DNA from: Clostridia bacterium
Lineage (GTDB): Bacteria; Bacillota; Clostridia; Christensenellales; Borkfalkiaceae
Direction of reading: 5' to 3'
DNA: 56,981 bases
Assembly: GCA_017558105.1 (NCBI GenBank)
Contig: JAFYWI010000003.1
Span: 1 to 56,981 of the forward strand
Notes under the pieces: model-generated
The model's database searches: none
Seen by the model: only the letters and a program-made list of their open reading frames with translations
What the model was told of the DNA's origin: nothing
Program-made: the position numbers and the translations under genes
Shown here: in pieces, positions 16,652 through 26,236 of the stretch
Numbering within the stretch: the first letter of the stretch is position 1
Layout of the letters: the number at the start of each line of letters is the position of its first letter

Positions 16652-17626
16652 TTATAATAAGCCTTTAACTAAATCTTCTTCTGCCAAAGAAGAAAGGTAT
16701 TTAATAGGCACGTCAAACACCGTTACAACACCCGTTTTGCCTTCTTTAGAAAGTTTTGCTACTGCCCTAGCATATGCCGTTAAAACAGAACCTGTGAATT
16801 CTGGGTTAGAATCTAATTTAATAGAAAGTTCTAATAAATGTTTGTTTTCTGTTGTAGTTTCGCCAGAGCGCATTACGAAGCCACCGTGCGCTAATTTAGA
16901 GTGGTTTTTTAATAGTTCTTCTTCGGTAATAAAATGAACTACAGTGTCGTAATCGCTAAAATAGTTTGGCATATTTTTAATTTCTGCTTCTATTCTTTCT
17001 TTATCTGCCCCGTCTTTAGCCACAACAAAACACTCTCTTAAATGTTTTTGCCTTGCAGTTAAAGGCTTATTTTCGCCGTTACGAACGGAATTTATTGCTT
17101 CTTCTTTAGGTATAGTATATTGAATTGCGTTTTTTACACCATCTATTCTTCTAATAGCATCGCTATGACCTTGCGAAACGCCTTTGCCCCAAAACGTATA
17201 GTCGTTACCACTAGGAAGTAATGCCCCAAACAACATTCTTGCAATAGAGAATAAACCTGGGTCCCAACCAATGCTTATGGCAGATAAATGCCCGTATTTA
17301 TTAGCAATTTCTTCTAATTCTTTTTTATATTCTGGAATTTTTGCGTGAGTATCGAAAGAGTCTACCGTGTTAAAATCTTTTAAGTATTCTTTAGTTGTGG
17401 TAGGTAAATCTGTTGCGCTACCACCACATAAAATTAACACGTCTATTTTTTCTTTAAAATTTTGTAAATCTTCCGTTTTATAAACAGGTACGTTTATTAT
17501 AGGTTTTATTGCAGAAGGTTCTCTCCTTGTAAAAATGCCAACACAATTTAAGTCTTGTGCTTTTTCTACGGCAAGGCAAACTCCCTTACCTAAATTTCCA
17601 TAACCTACTATGCCAACGTTTATCAT
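16652..17626 (-). CDS. ddh: meso-Diaminopimelate D-dehydrogenase
   Basis: GGAGAG 4 nt upstream sets the ATG at 17626, giving 324 aa. The N-terminus MINVGIVGYGNLGKG is the NADP-binding Rossmann loop, followed by GIFTRREP and SFDTHAKIPEY and, further on, SIGWDPGLFS, all typical of Ddh. It aminates tetrahydrodipicolinate to meso-DAP in one step, feeding peptidoglycan and lysine synthesis. It is transcribed away from spoIIE. Confidence 0.95.
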   Translation of the reverse strand: MINVGIVGYGNLGKGVCLAVEKAQDLNCVGIFTRREPSAIKPIINVPVYKTEDLQNFKEKIDVLILCGGSATDLPTTTKEYLKDFNTVDSFDTHAKIPEYKKELEEIANKYGHLSAISIGWDPGLFSIARMLFGALLPSGNDYTFWGKGVSQGHSDAIRRIDGVKNAIQYTIPKEEAINSVRNGENKPLTARQKHLRECFVVAKDGADKERIEAEIKNMPNYFSDYDTVVHFITEEELLKNHSKLAHGGFVMRSGETTTENKHLLELSIKLDSNPEFTGSVLTAYARAVAKLSKEGKTGVVTVFDVPIKYLSSLAEEDLVKGLL

Positions 17627-17791
17627 ATAACTCTCCAAAACTTTTAGTTTTTTTTATTTTATTTTACTACATTTATTCGTTTAAGAAAAGTATTTTTTAA
17701 TAATTTTATAGAGTTTTTACGACATTTTTTTATAAAACAAGACAAAACATTTTTAGTTAAACAATTTATAATATCCGAAAAGAGGTGCTAA

Positions 17792-20077
17792 ATGAAAAAA
17801 CACAACAATAGCATAGATTATTTAACCGTTATTAAATACCTATTTATATTTATTTTATTTACCATTTTTAACAAAATAGAACAACAAGTTTTTCCTTATT
17901 CCACAGCCCTTTTAGGCGTTAGTTTTGCCTTTAACTATAACCTTATTTTAACACCTATTTTATATTTACTCTCGTTAGTTTTGTTAGGTGCTAACGGGCT
18001 TTTGGCTGGTGGTGGAATAAGCCTTGCTTTTTTACTTATAATAACCCTTATTTACAAAAGTTGCAAAAGCAAAATTAAATTAGAAATTTGCATTTTTACA
18101 ATGATTTCTATGCTAGGCTACCTTTTTATTGGCGACACGGTGGTTGAAACAGATTTAACGAAAAGAATTTTTGTAATTTTGGTTTGTGGCTTATTTTCTA
18201 TGTTTTTGTATATAACTGCCGAAACTATAACAAAAAAAGGGTTAAAATATAAACTATGTTATGAAGAATACGCTTCTTTAACCGTTACGATAACACTTTT
18301 AGGCTTAGGTATTTGCAACCTGATTTCACCATATTTGTGGCGCACAATTTCAGTTTTGGTAATTTTGTTTACAAGTTTTTTATATAGGCGTGGAATTAGC
18401 ACTATAATTTCGGTAGTATTATCTTTAGCGCTTGCCATTTATTATAACGACTTAAACTACGTTTCCATTTACCTTGTTTGGAGCGTTTCTATAGATGCTT
18501 TTATAAGTATTTCAAGGTATTTATCTGCAATAGCAGTAGTGGTTAGCGACTATATTTTGCAAGTGGTTTTTTCTATTTACGGCTATTACACCCTTTCGCA
18601 TTTTATATTTTTGTTGGTTGGCTCAATTATTTTTGCCGTGCTACCTTATAAACCTTTAATTTCGTTAAAAGAAAGGCTTTACTCTTTTAGAGAAAAGCAG
18701 TTGGTTAGAAGAACTATAAACAGAAACAGAACTATGCTTTCTAATAGATTATTTGAACTTTCTTTCGTGTTTAACGAAATGGCTAACGCATTTACTACTT
18801 TTAGCAAAAAAGCCCCAGATGAAAAGGCTGTTGGCAAAGGTATTGCAAAAAATACTACTTGTGCAGTATGCTTAAATTGCGCTAACTATAATAAGTGCAA
18901 AAAGGTTAGCGAAATTTACACTTTAGAAATGGAAAAACTTGTGTTTATTGGGCTTGCTAAAGGCAAACTTTCGCTAATAGATTTACCTAAAAACATTGCA
19001 GAAAACTGCGTTCACCCTAACGATTTATTATACGCGCTTAACAAAAACTTAAAAGATTACCGAACTTATTTATTAGAAATGGAAAACTTAAACACGGGTA
19101 GGCAACTAATAGGCTCTCAAACGGAAGGAGTTGCAAGTATGCTTAAAAGCCTTGCGTTAGATACGGGAAGTTTATTAAAATATCAAACCCGATTAGAACG
19201 AACGCTTGGCGATGAACTTTTTAAGCATGGGTTTTTTGTTAGCGAACTTATGATTTACGGCAAAGAAAATACAGAAACGGTTAGTTTAATATTAAATATG
19301 AACAACTTTTCTATTACCGGTTTGCAAACGATAATAAGTAAGGTCGTAGGTAAAAATATGCTACTTTGCGACAAAAACGATATTAGCCGAGATAAATGCT
19401 TTCTTTCCTTTAGAAAGTGTGCCGATTACGACGCAGTTTTTGGTATAGCAAAATGCACTAAAGATAACTCTTTAAGTAGTGGCGATACTTATTCGGTTAC
19501 TAGACTAGATGGAGATAAGTTTTTAGTAGCCCTATCAGACGGTATGGGTAGTGGCAAAAATGCAGAAACAATTTCTACTACTTCTTTAACTTTAATAGAA
19601 AGTTTTTATAAGGCGGGAATTGAAAGCAATATTATATTAAACACGGTTAATAAACTTCTTGCTATTAACACGGAAGATAGTTTTTCGGCAATGGATATTT
19701 CCGTTATAGATTTAAAAAATTTACGGGCAGATTTTATTAAATACGGCTCTCCTTACGGCTTTATTATAGGCGAAGAAGGTATTAAAATTGTAGAAGGTAA
19801 TTCTTTGCCACTTGGCATACTTAACGAACTTAAACCTGCTATTTGCACCGACTATTTAAATGACGGCGATATGCTTTTGTTTTTAAGCGACGGAGTTTCA
19901 GACGCATTTAAATCTTCTAGTGAAATAATAGACTTTTTACGTTCCGTTCCAGCCCTTAACCCACAAACTTTGGCAGATGCCGTTATGCAAAAGGCACTTT
20001 CTATAACTAACGGCAAAAAACAAGACGATATGACTGCACTTGCCGTTAGAGTTTACAAAAAAAATTACGCCGTGTAA
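17792..20077 (+). CDS. spoIIE: Stage II sporulation protein E (membrane PP2C phosphatase)
   Basis: The 761-aa protein has about ten N-terminal membrane segments (residues 10-290), a linker with a cysteine-rich CAVCLNCANYNKC near 360, and a C-terminal PP2C phosphatase (about 545-755) with ALSDGMGSGKNAE and LLFLSDGVSDAF holding the metal aspartates. SpoIIE dephosphorylates the SpoIIAA anti-anti-sigma factor and so activates sigma-F in the forespore; it also works at the polar septum. AGAGGTG precedes the ATG. A TATAAT at 17767-17772 is the probable -10, with only a poor -35 about 22 bp upstream, as is usual for Spo0A-activated promoters. Confidence 0.95.
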   Translation: MKKHNNSIDYLTVIKYLFIFILFTIFNKIEQQVFPYSTALLGVSFAFNYNLILTPILYLLSLVLLGANGLLAGGGISLAFLLIITLIYKSCKSKIKLEICIFTMISMLGYLFIGDTVVETDLTKRIFVILVCGLFSMFLYITAETITKKGLKYKLCYEEYASLTVTITLLGLGICNLISPYLWRTISVLVILFTSFLYRRGISTIISVVLSLALAIYYNDLNYVSIYLVWSVSIDAFISISRYLSAIAVVVSDYILQVVFSIYGYYTLSHFIFLLVGSIIFAVLPYKPLISLKERLYSFREKQLVRRTINRNRTMLSNRLFELSFVFNEMANAFTTFSKKAPDEKAVGKGIAKNTTCAVCLNCANYNKCKKVSEIYTLEMEKLVFIGLAKGKLSLIDLPKNIAENCVHPNDLLYALNKNLKDYRTYLLEMENLNTGRQLIGSQTEGVASMLKSLALDTGSLLKYQTRLERTLGDELFKHGFFVSELMIYGKENTETVSLILNMNNFSITGLQTIISKVVGKNMLLCDKNDISRDKCFLSFRKCADYDAVFGIAKCTKDNSLSSGDTYSVTRLDGDKFLVALSDGMGSGKNAETISTTSLTLIESFYKAGIESNIILNTVNKLLAINTEDSFSAMDISVIDLKNLRADFIKYGSPYGFIIGEEGIKIVEGNSLPLGILNELKPAICTDYLNDGDMLLFLSDGVSDAFKSSSEIIDFLRSVPALNPQTLADAVMQKALSITNGKKQDDMTALAVRVYKKNYAV

Positions 20078-20090
20078 AATTACACGGCGT
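20067..20090. terminator. Terminator between convergent spoIIE and topoisomerase genes
   Basis: A perfect 11-bp stem with a 2-nt central loop includes the spoIIE stop codon. On the minus strand it is followed by AATTTTTTTTG, a strong terminator for the topoisomerase operon; on the plus strand the T-run is weak. Confidence 0.85.
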
Positions 20091-20116
20091 AAACTTTTAA
20101 TTAGTATTTTATTTGG

Positions 20117-22531
20117 TTATATTTTGAAGGCCTTTTCCGGCATGCGCCTTTTATTTTCGTTCTTTAAGGTTTTACCCTTGTTAGTTCTGCTTTCTATGGT
20201 TAAATCTTCTGTGTTTATAAAGAAAGTTACACCTAAATTATCGGTAACGGCAATATCGTATGGCTCTGTTACGTGGTTAGCGTATACAACCTTTCCGTCG
20301 CCACCTAATTCGGCAATTTTAATACCTTTTCTGTACCTTGCCATAGGTTCTATTTCGGCAACTATAACTCTTTTATAAAAACCTGTATCTGCAATAATTA
20401 CGAATTCACCTTCATCTTCTACTTGAGCAACGTATTTAATGCTATCACCTTTATTTAAGTTAATACCTTTAACGCCACCTGCTACCCTAAATTGTGTTGG
20501 AATATCTGTTTTTTCTGCGTTTAAGCACAAACCTTTTTCGGTAATAAAGGCAATGGTTGTGCCTTCTTTATCTTCTTCCATTTTAATTAAAACGTCGCCG
20601 TCTTTTAGTTTAATTGCTTGATAATATGGTTTTTGCAAGGTGTATTCAGACCAATCGGTTTTCTTAATTAACCCGTCTTTAGTAAAGAATACCAAATTGC
20701 CTTTTGGCATATTCTTTTCATCTACGGCAAAGAAAGCAACTGGTTTTTCGTTTCTTGCAACTTCTTTAGTAACTTCGCTAAACTTTAAGCCCTTTTCTCT
20801 AAACTTGCTTTCTGCAACGATTTCTAAATCTATTTTTACGCAGTTTCCAAGGTTGGTAAAGGCATATAAAGTTTGGTCACTTTTAGCCTTTGTGGTTATG
20901 GTGAAGAAATCTACCCCGCCGGTATAATCTTTAATTTTCTTAATGCCTGCGTTATAGTTCTTTTCCGTCATTTTCTTAAAGAAGCCGTTTTCGGTATAGC
21001 CAATAACAAGGTCGTCTACTTGTTTTAGTTCTTGCTCTACTTCTTTTACGTCTATTTCTTTTTCGCCAATAATTACAGAAGTTTTTCTATCGTCGCCATA
21101 CTTTTTCTTAATTTCCCTTAATTCTTGCTTAATAACTTCCATTTGGCGTGCTTTAGAAGAAATTATTGCTTGCAATTCTGCTATTTTTTTCTTTAATTCT
21201 TTTAATTCGTCTTCTAGTTTAGTTATTTCTAACTTGGTTAAACGGGCAAGCCTTAAATCTAAAATAGCAGTTGCTTGCGCTTCGGTTAAATCGAAACGTT
21301 TTCTTAATTTTTGCCTTGCGTCTATGGTGTTTTCTGCGCTCTTTATAATTTTAATAACTTCGTCTATATTTTTAACGGCAATTATTAAACCTTCTAAAAT
21401 ATGCGCCCTTTCTTTAGCCCTTTCTAACTCGAATTTGCTTCTTCTTAAAACTACTTCTCTTTGATAGTTTACGTAGTAAGAAATAATATCTAAAAGCCCT
21501 AATTGGCAAGGTTTTCCGTTAGCAATAGCAACCGTGTTTATGCCGTAAGAAACTTCTAAATCGGTATTTTTATAAAGGTATTGCAATATTTTTTTAGCAT
21601 CAGTTTCCCTTCTTAATTTAATAACGGCACGCATACCGTTTCTGTCAGATTCATCTACTACGTCGCTAATGCCACCCAAAATATCTTTTCTTTCGTCTGA
21701 AAGGTCTGAAATCTTTTTTAATAGGGTAGATTTATTAACTTGGTAAGGTATTTCAGAAATAATTAAATTTTGCCTTTCGCCAACGTTTTCTATCGTTACC
21801 CTTGCGCGAATTTTAATTTTACCACGCCCAGTTTTATATGCTTCAACAAGGTCTTCACCAGCAATTATATAACCACCGGTAGGAAAATCTGGCGCAGGAA
21901 TATATTGCATAATATCTTTTAACGAAATTTTAGGGTTATCTATATAAGCAATAGTTCCGTTAATAACTTCGGTTAAGTTATGTGGTGGAATATTGGTTGC
22001 TAGCCCTACTGCAATACCCGTTGCGCCGTTTACTAATAGGTTTGGGTATCTGCCAGGTAGCATATCTGGTTCTTCGGTGGTATCATCGAAATTTAGGCTA
22101 AAATCTACGGTGTTTTTATCTATATCGCGCAAAAGTTCTAATGCAAGCGCTTCTAATTTGGCTTCGGTGTACCTATAAGCAGCAGCGCCGTCGCCGTCTA
22201 CAGTACCAAAGTTGCCTTGCCCGTTAACTAACGGAGCACGCATATTAAAGTTTTGTGCCATATGAACTAACGCGCCGTAAACTGAACTATCGCCGTGTGG
22301 GTGGAATTTACCTAAACATTCACCAACTATTTTAGCGCACTTTTTATGTGGCTTATCTGGAGTTAAGCCCATTTCGTACATAGCGTATAAAATACGGCGT
22401 TGAACGGGCTTTAACCCGTCTTCTACCCTTGGCAACGCTCTTTCTAAAATAACGTCTTCTGCATAAGGGACCATTGAATTTTTTAACACTTCGTCTAAAG
22501 AAGTTAAAATTACGCCTTTTTGTTCACTCAT
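20117..22531 (-). CDS. gyrA: Type IIA DNA topoisomerase subunit A (GyrA/ParC family)
   Basis: The 804-aa subunit has the breakage-reunion domain with [11 protein letters not shown] near residue 41, [12 protein letters not shown] near 77 and the catalytic Tyr121 in [11 protein letters not shown]. The stretch [15 protein letters not shown] is the GyrA form rather than the EMHGNNGSIDGD form of ParC. A coiled-coil tower (430-490) and a propeller-like C-terminal domain follow, but no QRRGGKG GyrA box is seen where expected near residue 510. The enzyme may therefore behave like topoisomerase IV rather than a supercoiling gyrase. The B subunit lies 16 bp upstream. Confidence 0.8.
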   Translation of the reverse strand: MSEQKGVILTSLDEVLKNSMVPYAEDVILERALPRVEDGLKPVQRRILYAMYEMGLTPDKPHKKCAKIVGECLGKFHPHGDSSVYGALVHMAQNFNMRAPLVNGQGNFGTVDGDGAAAYRYTEAKLEALALELLRDIDKNTVDFSLNFDDTTEEPDMLPGRYPNLLVNGATGIAVGLATNIPPHNLTEVINGTIAYIDNPKISLKDIMQYIPAPDFPTGGYIIAGEDLVEAYKTGRGKIKIRARVTIENVGERQNLIISEIPYQVNKSTLLKKISDLSDERKDILGGISDVVDESDRNGMRAVIKLRRETDAKKILQYLYKNTDLEVSYGINTVAIANGKPCQLGLLDIISYYVNYQREVVLRRSKFELERAKERAHILEGLIIAVKNIDEVIKIIKSAENTIDARQKLRKRFDLTEAQATAILDLRLARLTKLEITKLEDELKELKKKIAELQAIISSKARQMEVIKQELREIKKKYGDDRKTSVIIGEKEIDVKEVEQELKQVDDLVIGYTENGFFKKMTEKNYNAGIKKIKDYTGGVDFFTITTKAKSDQTLYAFTNLGNCVKIDLEIVAESKFREKGLKFSEVTKEVARNEKPVAFFAVDEKNMPKGNLVFFTKDGLIKKTDWSEYTLQKPYYQAIKLKDGDVLIKMEEDKEGTTIAFITEKGLCLNAEKTDIPTQFRVAGGVKGINLNKGDSIKYVAQVEDEGEFVIIADTGFYKRVIVAEIEPMARYRKGIKIAELGGDGKVVYANHVTEPYDIAVTDNLGVTFFINTEDLTIESRTNKGKTLKNENKRRMPEKAFKI

Positions 22532-22547
22532 AATTTTCTACCCCCCC

Positions 22548-24503
22548 TTATGCCTTTTTAATTTTTTTGAAAGTATCTTCTTTATTGAAGTTTGCATTTT
22601 CAAAAATATATTGTTTTCTTGCAGAAACTTCTTCACCCATTAGCACGGTAATTAACCTATCTGCTTCGGCTGCTTCTTCTATGGTAACCCTCATTAACGT
22701 ACGATTTTCTGGGTCCATAGTAGTTTCCCAAAGTTGGTCTGCGTTCATTTCGCCAAGACCTTTATATCTTTTAATTTCGTAACCACACCCAACTTTTTCT
22801 ATTTTCTTTTCTAACTCTTTATCGTTATAAGCGTATTCTTTAACTTTGCCCTTAGAAACGGAATAAAGTGGTGGCATACCAATGTAAACGTGCCCTTCGT
22901 TTATTAATTCTTTCATATATCTAAAGAAGAAAGTTAGTAATAACGACCTTATGTGGTAGCCGTCTACGTCGGCATCGGAAAGAATTATAACCTTGTGATA
23001 TTTAAGGCTATCTAAGTTAAAATCGCTACCGATACCCGTACCTAAAGCACTAATTATAGAACGAATTTCTTCGTTTTGTAAAACTTGTTCTAATTTCTTT
23101 TTTTCTACGTTTAATATTTTACCACGAATTGGCAAAATCGCTTGGAATTGCCTAACTCTTGCTTGTTTTGCATTGCCACCTGCAGAATCACCTTCAACAA
23201 TAAATAATTCGTTTAATTCTGCCTTTCTACCAGAACAAGACGCTAATTTTCCAACTAAATTTTGCGAGTCTATACTCTTAGAAGCCCTTGCAATTTCTTT
23301 TGCCTTTTTAGCGGCAAGCCTTACCTTTGCGGCAGACATTGCTTTTGCAATAATAGTTTCAAAGGTTTTAACCTTTTTCTTATCTTTCATTAAAAGAGAT
23401 AAGCCGTTTACCGTAATGCCTTCAACGGCAGGTTTTGCTTCTGGATTGCCTAATTTGGTTTTGGTTTGCCCTTCAAATTGAACGTTTTGCATTTTAACGG
23501 AAATTATTGCAGTTAAACCTTCTTTAAAATCTTCGCCAAGCAAGTTTTCGTCTTTTTCTTTTAATATATTTTTATCTCTTGCAAAGTCGTTTAATATTCT
23601 GGTTAAGCCAGAACGGAAGCCCGTTTCGTGCATGCCACCTTCGTGGGTCGGTATGTTGTTAACGAAAGAATAAACGGAATCTACGTAAGCATCGGTATGT
23701 TGTATGGCTAGTTCTACGAAAATATTATCTTTACTTTCTGCAACGTAAAGTGGTTCGGTATATAAAGTGGTTTTGCTTTCGTTTAAGTATTTAACGTAAT
23801 CTATAATACCACCTTCGTACATAAAGGTTTGGGTGTATTCGGTGCGTTCATCTATAAATTTTATTTCTAAACCTTTATTTAAGAAAGCAAGTTCTCTAAT
23901 TCTTTTTAATATGGTATTAGCAGAAAATTCTACCGTTTCAAACACCGTTTTATCTGGTAAAAATTGAACTTTAGTACCTTTTTTCTTGGTTTTAACCTTT
24001 GTATCTTTAAGTGGAGCAACTGGTACGCCAGACCTAACTTTACCAGTAGTTTCATCTAAAAAACTATGGAAATTCATAGCAAACGTAGTGTTGTTTTTAT
24101 AAACTTCTACTTTAAGCCATTCTGAAAGTGCGTTGGTTACAGATGCGCCTACCCCGTGTAGACCACCAGAATAACTATAATTATCGCTATCAAACTTACC
24201 GCCTGCGTGAAGTTTGGTAAATACTACTTGTACGCCAGAAACACCTGCTTTACTGTGAATATCGGTAGGAATACCACGGCCGTTATCTTCAACGGATGCA
24301 GAGCCGTCTTTATGCAAGGTTATTATAATTTTATTAGCAAAGCCATTTGCCGCTTCGTCTATTGCGTTATCTACAATTTCCCAAAGTATGTGGTGAAGCC
24401 CTGTAACACTTGTAGAGCCAATATACATACCAGGTCTTGTTCTAACGGCGTCTAACCCCTCTAAAATTTTAATATCTTCTGCTTTATAAGTATTTTTTGC
24501 CAT
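22548..24503 (-). CDS. gyrB: Type IIA DNA topoisomerase subunit B (GyrB/ParE family)
   Basis: GGGAGAA 4 nt upstream selects the ATG at 24503 (651 aa). The GHKL ATPase domain shows EIVDNAIDEA, DNGRGIP and GGLHGVGASVTNALS; the Toprim domain shows EGDSAGGNAKQAR and DADVDGYHIRSLLL; the C-terminus has KRYKGLGEMN. The length fits either GyrB or ParE, and motifs of both appear. It supplies ATP-driven strand passage with the A subunit just downstream. The pair is not next to dnaA/recF, where the main gyrase often lies, so it could be a second enzyme. Confidence 0.85.
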   Translation of the reverse strand: MAKNTYKAEDIKILEGLDAVRTRPGMYIGSTSVTGLHHILWEIVDNAIDEAANGFANKIIITLHKDGSASVEDNGRGIPTDIHSKAGVSGVQVVFTKLHAGGKFDSDNYSYSGGLHGVGASVTNALSEWLKVEVYKNNTTFAMNFHSFLDETTGKVRSGVPVAPLKDTKVKTKKKGTKVQFLPDKTVFETVEFSANTILKRIRELAFLNKGLEIKFIDERTEYTQTFMYEGGIIDYVKYLNESKTTLYTEPLYVAESKDNIFVELAIQHTDAYVDSVYSFVNNIPTHEGGMHETGFRSGLTRILNDFARDKNILKEKDENLLGEDFKEGLTAIISVKMQNVQFEGQTKTKLGNPEAKPAVEGITVNGLSLLMKDKKKVKTFETIIAKAMSAAKVRLAAKKAKEIARASKSIDSQNLVGKLASCSGRKAELNELFIVEGDSAGGNAKQARVRQFQAILPIRGKILNVEKKKLEQVLQNEEIRSIISALGTGIGSDFNLDSLKYHKVIILSDADVDGYHIRSLLLTFFFRYMKELINEGHVYIGMPPLYSVSKGKVKEYAYNDKELEKKIEKVGCGYEIKRYKGLGEMNADQLWETTMDPENRTLMRVTIEEAAEADRLITVLMGEEVSARKQYIFENANFNKEDTFKKIKKA

Positions 24504-24544
24504 ACTTTTCTCCCTATGCAACAAGTTAAACTTACATATCTTAT

Positions 24545-24573
24545 ATTATACAATATATTGTGGTTTTTTTCAA
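24545..24573 (-). promoter_or_regulatory. Sigma-A promoter of the topoisomerase operon
   Basis: Minus-strand TTGAAA (24568-24573), a 17-bp spacer and TATAAT (24545-24550), about 42 bp before the subunit B start. Confidence 0.8.
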
Positions 24574-24620
24574 GTTTTTATACAAAATTTTCCACTTCTT
24601 TAACCAAATTATTTTTATAA

Positions 24621-24657
24621 AAAAACCACGAAAACGCCTAGCGCTTTCGTGGTTTTT
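24621..24657 (-). terminator. Terminator after the DUF1292-type gene
   Basis: A 13-bp stem with CCACGAAA / TTTCGTGG at its core is followed on the minus strand by TTTTTTTATAA. It isolates the genes at 24675-27652 from the topoisomerase promoter. Confidence 0.85.
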
Positions 24658-24674
24658 ATTCATTTTTTATAAGT

Positions 24675-25196
24675 TTAATTATTTGCTTCGTCTAAAAGTT
24701 TACCATATTCTGTAAATACAGCTTCTATAATTTCATCGTCTAATTCAATTTCAAAATTGTCGCTACCATCTCTGTTCTTAGTCACCTTAAATACTAACGC
24801 TTCGTCGTCGTCCATACCTTCTAAAAGTTCAACAGGTTGTAATATTGCATAGAAGTTTCCTTTATAAGCAATACCGGCAATTTCAACGAAATCTACTTCT
24901 TCGCCGTCTGCAGTAGTTAAAGTAATATAATCTTCGTTAGCGGCTTCTTCATCTAATTTATCAAAGTCTAGCGCGTCGTCTTCATCTTCTGCTGGGTCAA
25001 CGTAGAAGTCTTCGTCATCAAAGTCGTCTAAATCTTCTTCTTCGGTTTCTTCAACTTCTTCATCTTCGTCGTCCCAACTCATACGAACGTCTAAATCTTC
25101 GTCTTCTTCAACTTCTTCTTCAATTTCATCTTCGTCGTCTTCTGGTACGTATAAACCTATTGGTTCATCGTCGTTTCCTTTTTTATTCCAAAACAT
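24675..25196 (-). CDS. Acidic DUF1292-type protein
   Basis: The 173-aa protein has a very acidic, low-complexity region at about residues 8-95 (runs of Asp and Glu) and a C-terminal domain (about 90-170) with ITLTTADGEEVDFVEI, YAILQPVE and a final EAVFTEYGKLL, the pattern of DUF1292 (YrzB-like) proteins. The function of that family is unknown. It begins with MFWNK, the same five residues that open the unrelated gene just upstream. Its ATG follows GAGAGGAAA. Confidence 0.75.
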   Translation of the reverse strand: MFWNKKGNDDEPIGLYVPEDDEDEIEEEVEEDEDLDVRMSWDDEDEEVEETEEEDLDDFDDEDFYVDPAEDEDDALDFDKLDEEAANEDYITLTTADGEEVDFVEIAGIAYKGNFYAILQPVELLEGMDDDEALVFKVTKNRDGSDNFEIELDDEIIEAVFTEYGKLLDEANN

Positions 25197-25218
25197 TTTA
25201 ATTTCCTCTCAATTAAAT

Positions 25219-26205
25219 TTATTTTAAGTATACTATATAGTTATTCACGGCACTTTTAGCAACGTCGTCTTTTTCATCAAATTGGCAATAAGGGTTAAAC
25301 GCAACAACGTCTACGTCTTTAGTAACGGCGTTAACTCTTGCAGTTATATTAATTTTATCTACTTCAGTACTGAAAAACCAGAACGGAACGTAAGTTTCTT
25401 CAACCCTAAAGTTTTCGTAAGATAAGGTTTTACAAACACAATTTAGTTTGCTAGCCGTCCACTTATTATCTTTAGCAAGAGCAGTTTTTGCTTTATCAAC
25501 GGCAAATTTCTTTGCGCCGTTAAGAATTTTATCTTTTGCAGTTTGAACTACGTGTTCGTACCTACTTGGCTCAACTCTAAACCTAACGTCGTTTAACGGA
25601 GTAGGTTTAACGTGCCTTGGGTCTTCGGTAACGTATTCTACTGCAGATTTAGGCTCAACGTCTTTATATTTAGCAATATTATCGTTAGGGGTATGGCTAG
25701 TAATATAAGTGGTGTAATACCCGTGATAGCCAGAATTCAAAGCAAAAAACCTTTCGCCCGAAGTTTCGCTTTTAACGTTTTTATTTTGATAATCAAAGGT
25801 ATAATTAACACCCGTTAAATTTAACTTAACTTCTAAAATAGGTTGAAACTCTAAAAGGGGTTGATAGCCCTTCATTTCTTTTATAAGTTGTTTAAGAGCC
25901 CTTTTACCAAAGGTTTTTTCTAATTCTTTATTAGTATTTAACGCAAGTATACCAATTTTAACTGCTTCTTCTTTGCCAATGCCGGCAAACATACCTTTAT
26001 ATATTTGCGCTCTATTGCTATTTTTTTGCCAATCAATAAAGTTTTCGTAGCCTACAATAACCCCGTTATCAACAAAACCTTTATTTTTAGAAGAAGCACC
26101 CGTTAAGGTGCTTCCTTTTTCTTGTTGGTTTTGTTCTTCTGTAGGAGCAAAGGCATTTTTTATAGCATCTTCGCTATTGTTATTTTTACTTTTGTTCCAA
26201 AACAT
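25219..26205 (-). CDS. Hypothetical protein with YVPFWFF domain (paralogue of 26237-27652)
   Basis: The 328-aa protein has a short polar N-terminus (MFWNKSKNNNSED, residues 1-45), then a domain of about 280 residues shared with the C-terminal part of the next gene upstream: FQPILEVKL, SGYHGYYTTYIT, NDNIAKY, TYVPFWFF, RVNAVTKDV and NPYCQF lie in the same order. No signal peptide or clear membrane segment is seen. The family is not recognised. The ending, an aromatic YVPFWFF followed by paired strands, suggests a compact beta domain. It lies between its paralogue and the DUF1292-type gene on one transcript. Confidence 0.7.
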   Translation of the reverse strand: MFWNKSKNNNSEDAIKNAFAPTEEQNQQEKGSTLTGASSKNKGFVDNGVIVGYENFIDWQKNSNRAQIYKGMFAGIGKEEAVKIGILALNTNKELEKTFGKRALKQLIKEMKGYQPLLEFQPILEVKLNLTGVNYTFDYQNKNVKSETSGERFFALNSGYHGYYTTYITSHTPNDNIAKYKDVEPKSAVEYVTEDPRHVKPTPLNDVRFRVEPSRYEHVVQTAKDKILNGAKKFAVDKAKTALAKDNKWTASKLNCVCKTLSYENFRVEETYVPFWFFSTEVDKINITARVNAVTKDVDVVAFNPYCQFDEKDDVAKSAVNNYIVYLK

Positions 26206-26236
26206 AAAAACTATTTCCTATTAAATTATTTTAATT

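Noticed and set aside
17701-17766. Possible Spo0A boxes upstream of spoIIE (ACGACA, TTTTGTC)
   Set aside because: Each differs from TGNCGAA at critical positions. Regulation by Spo0A is expected from knowledge of spoIIE, but these sites are too weak to annotate.
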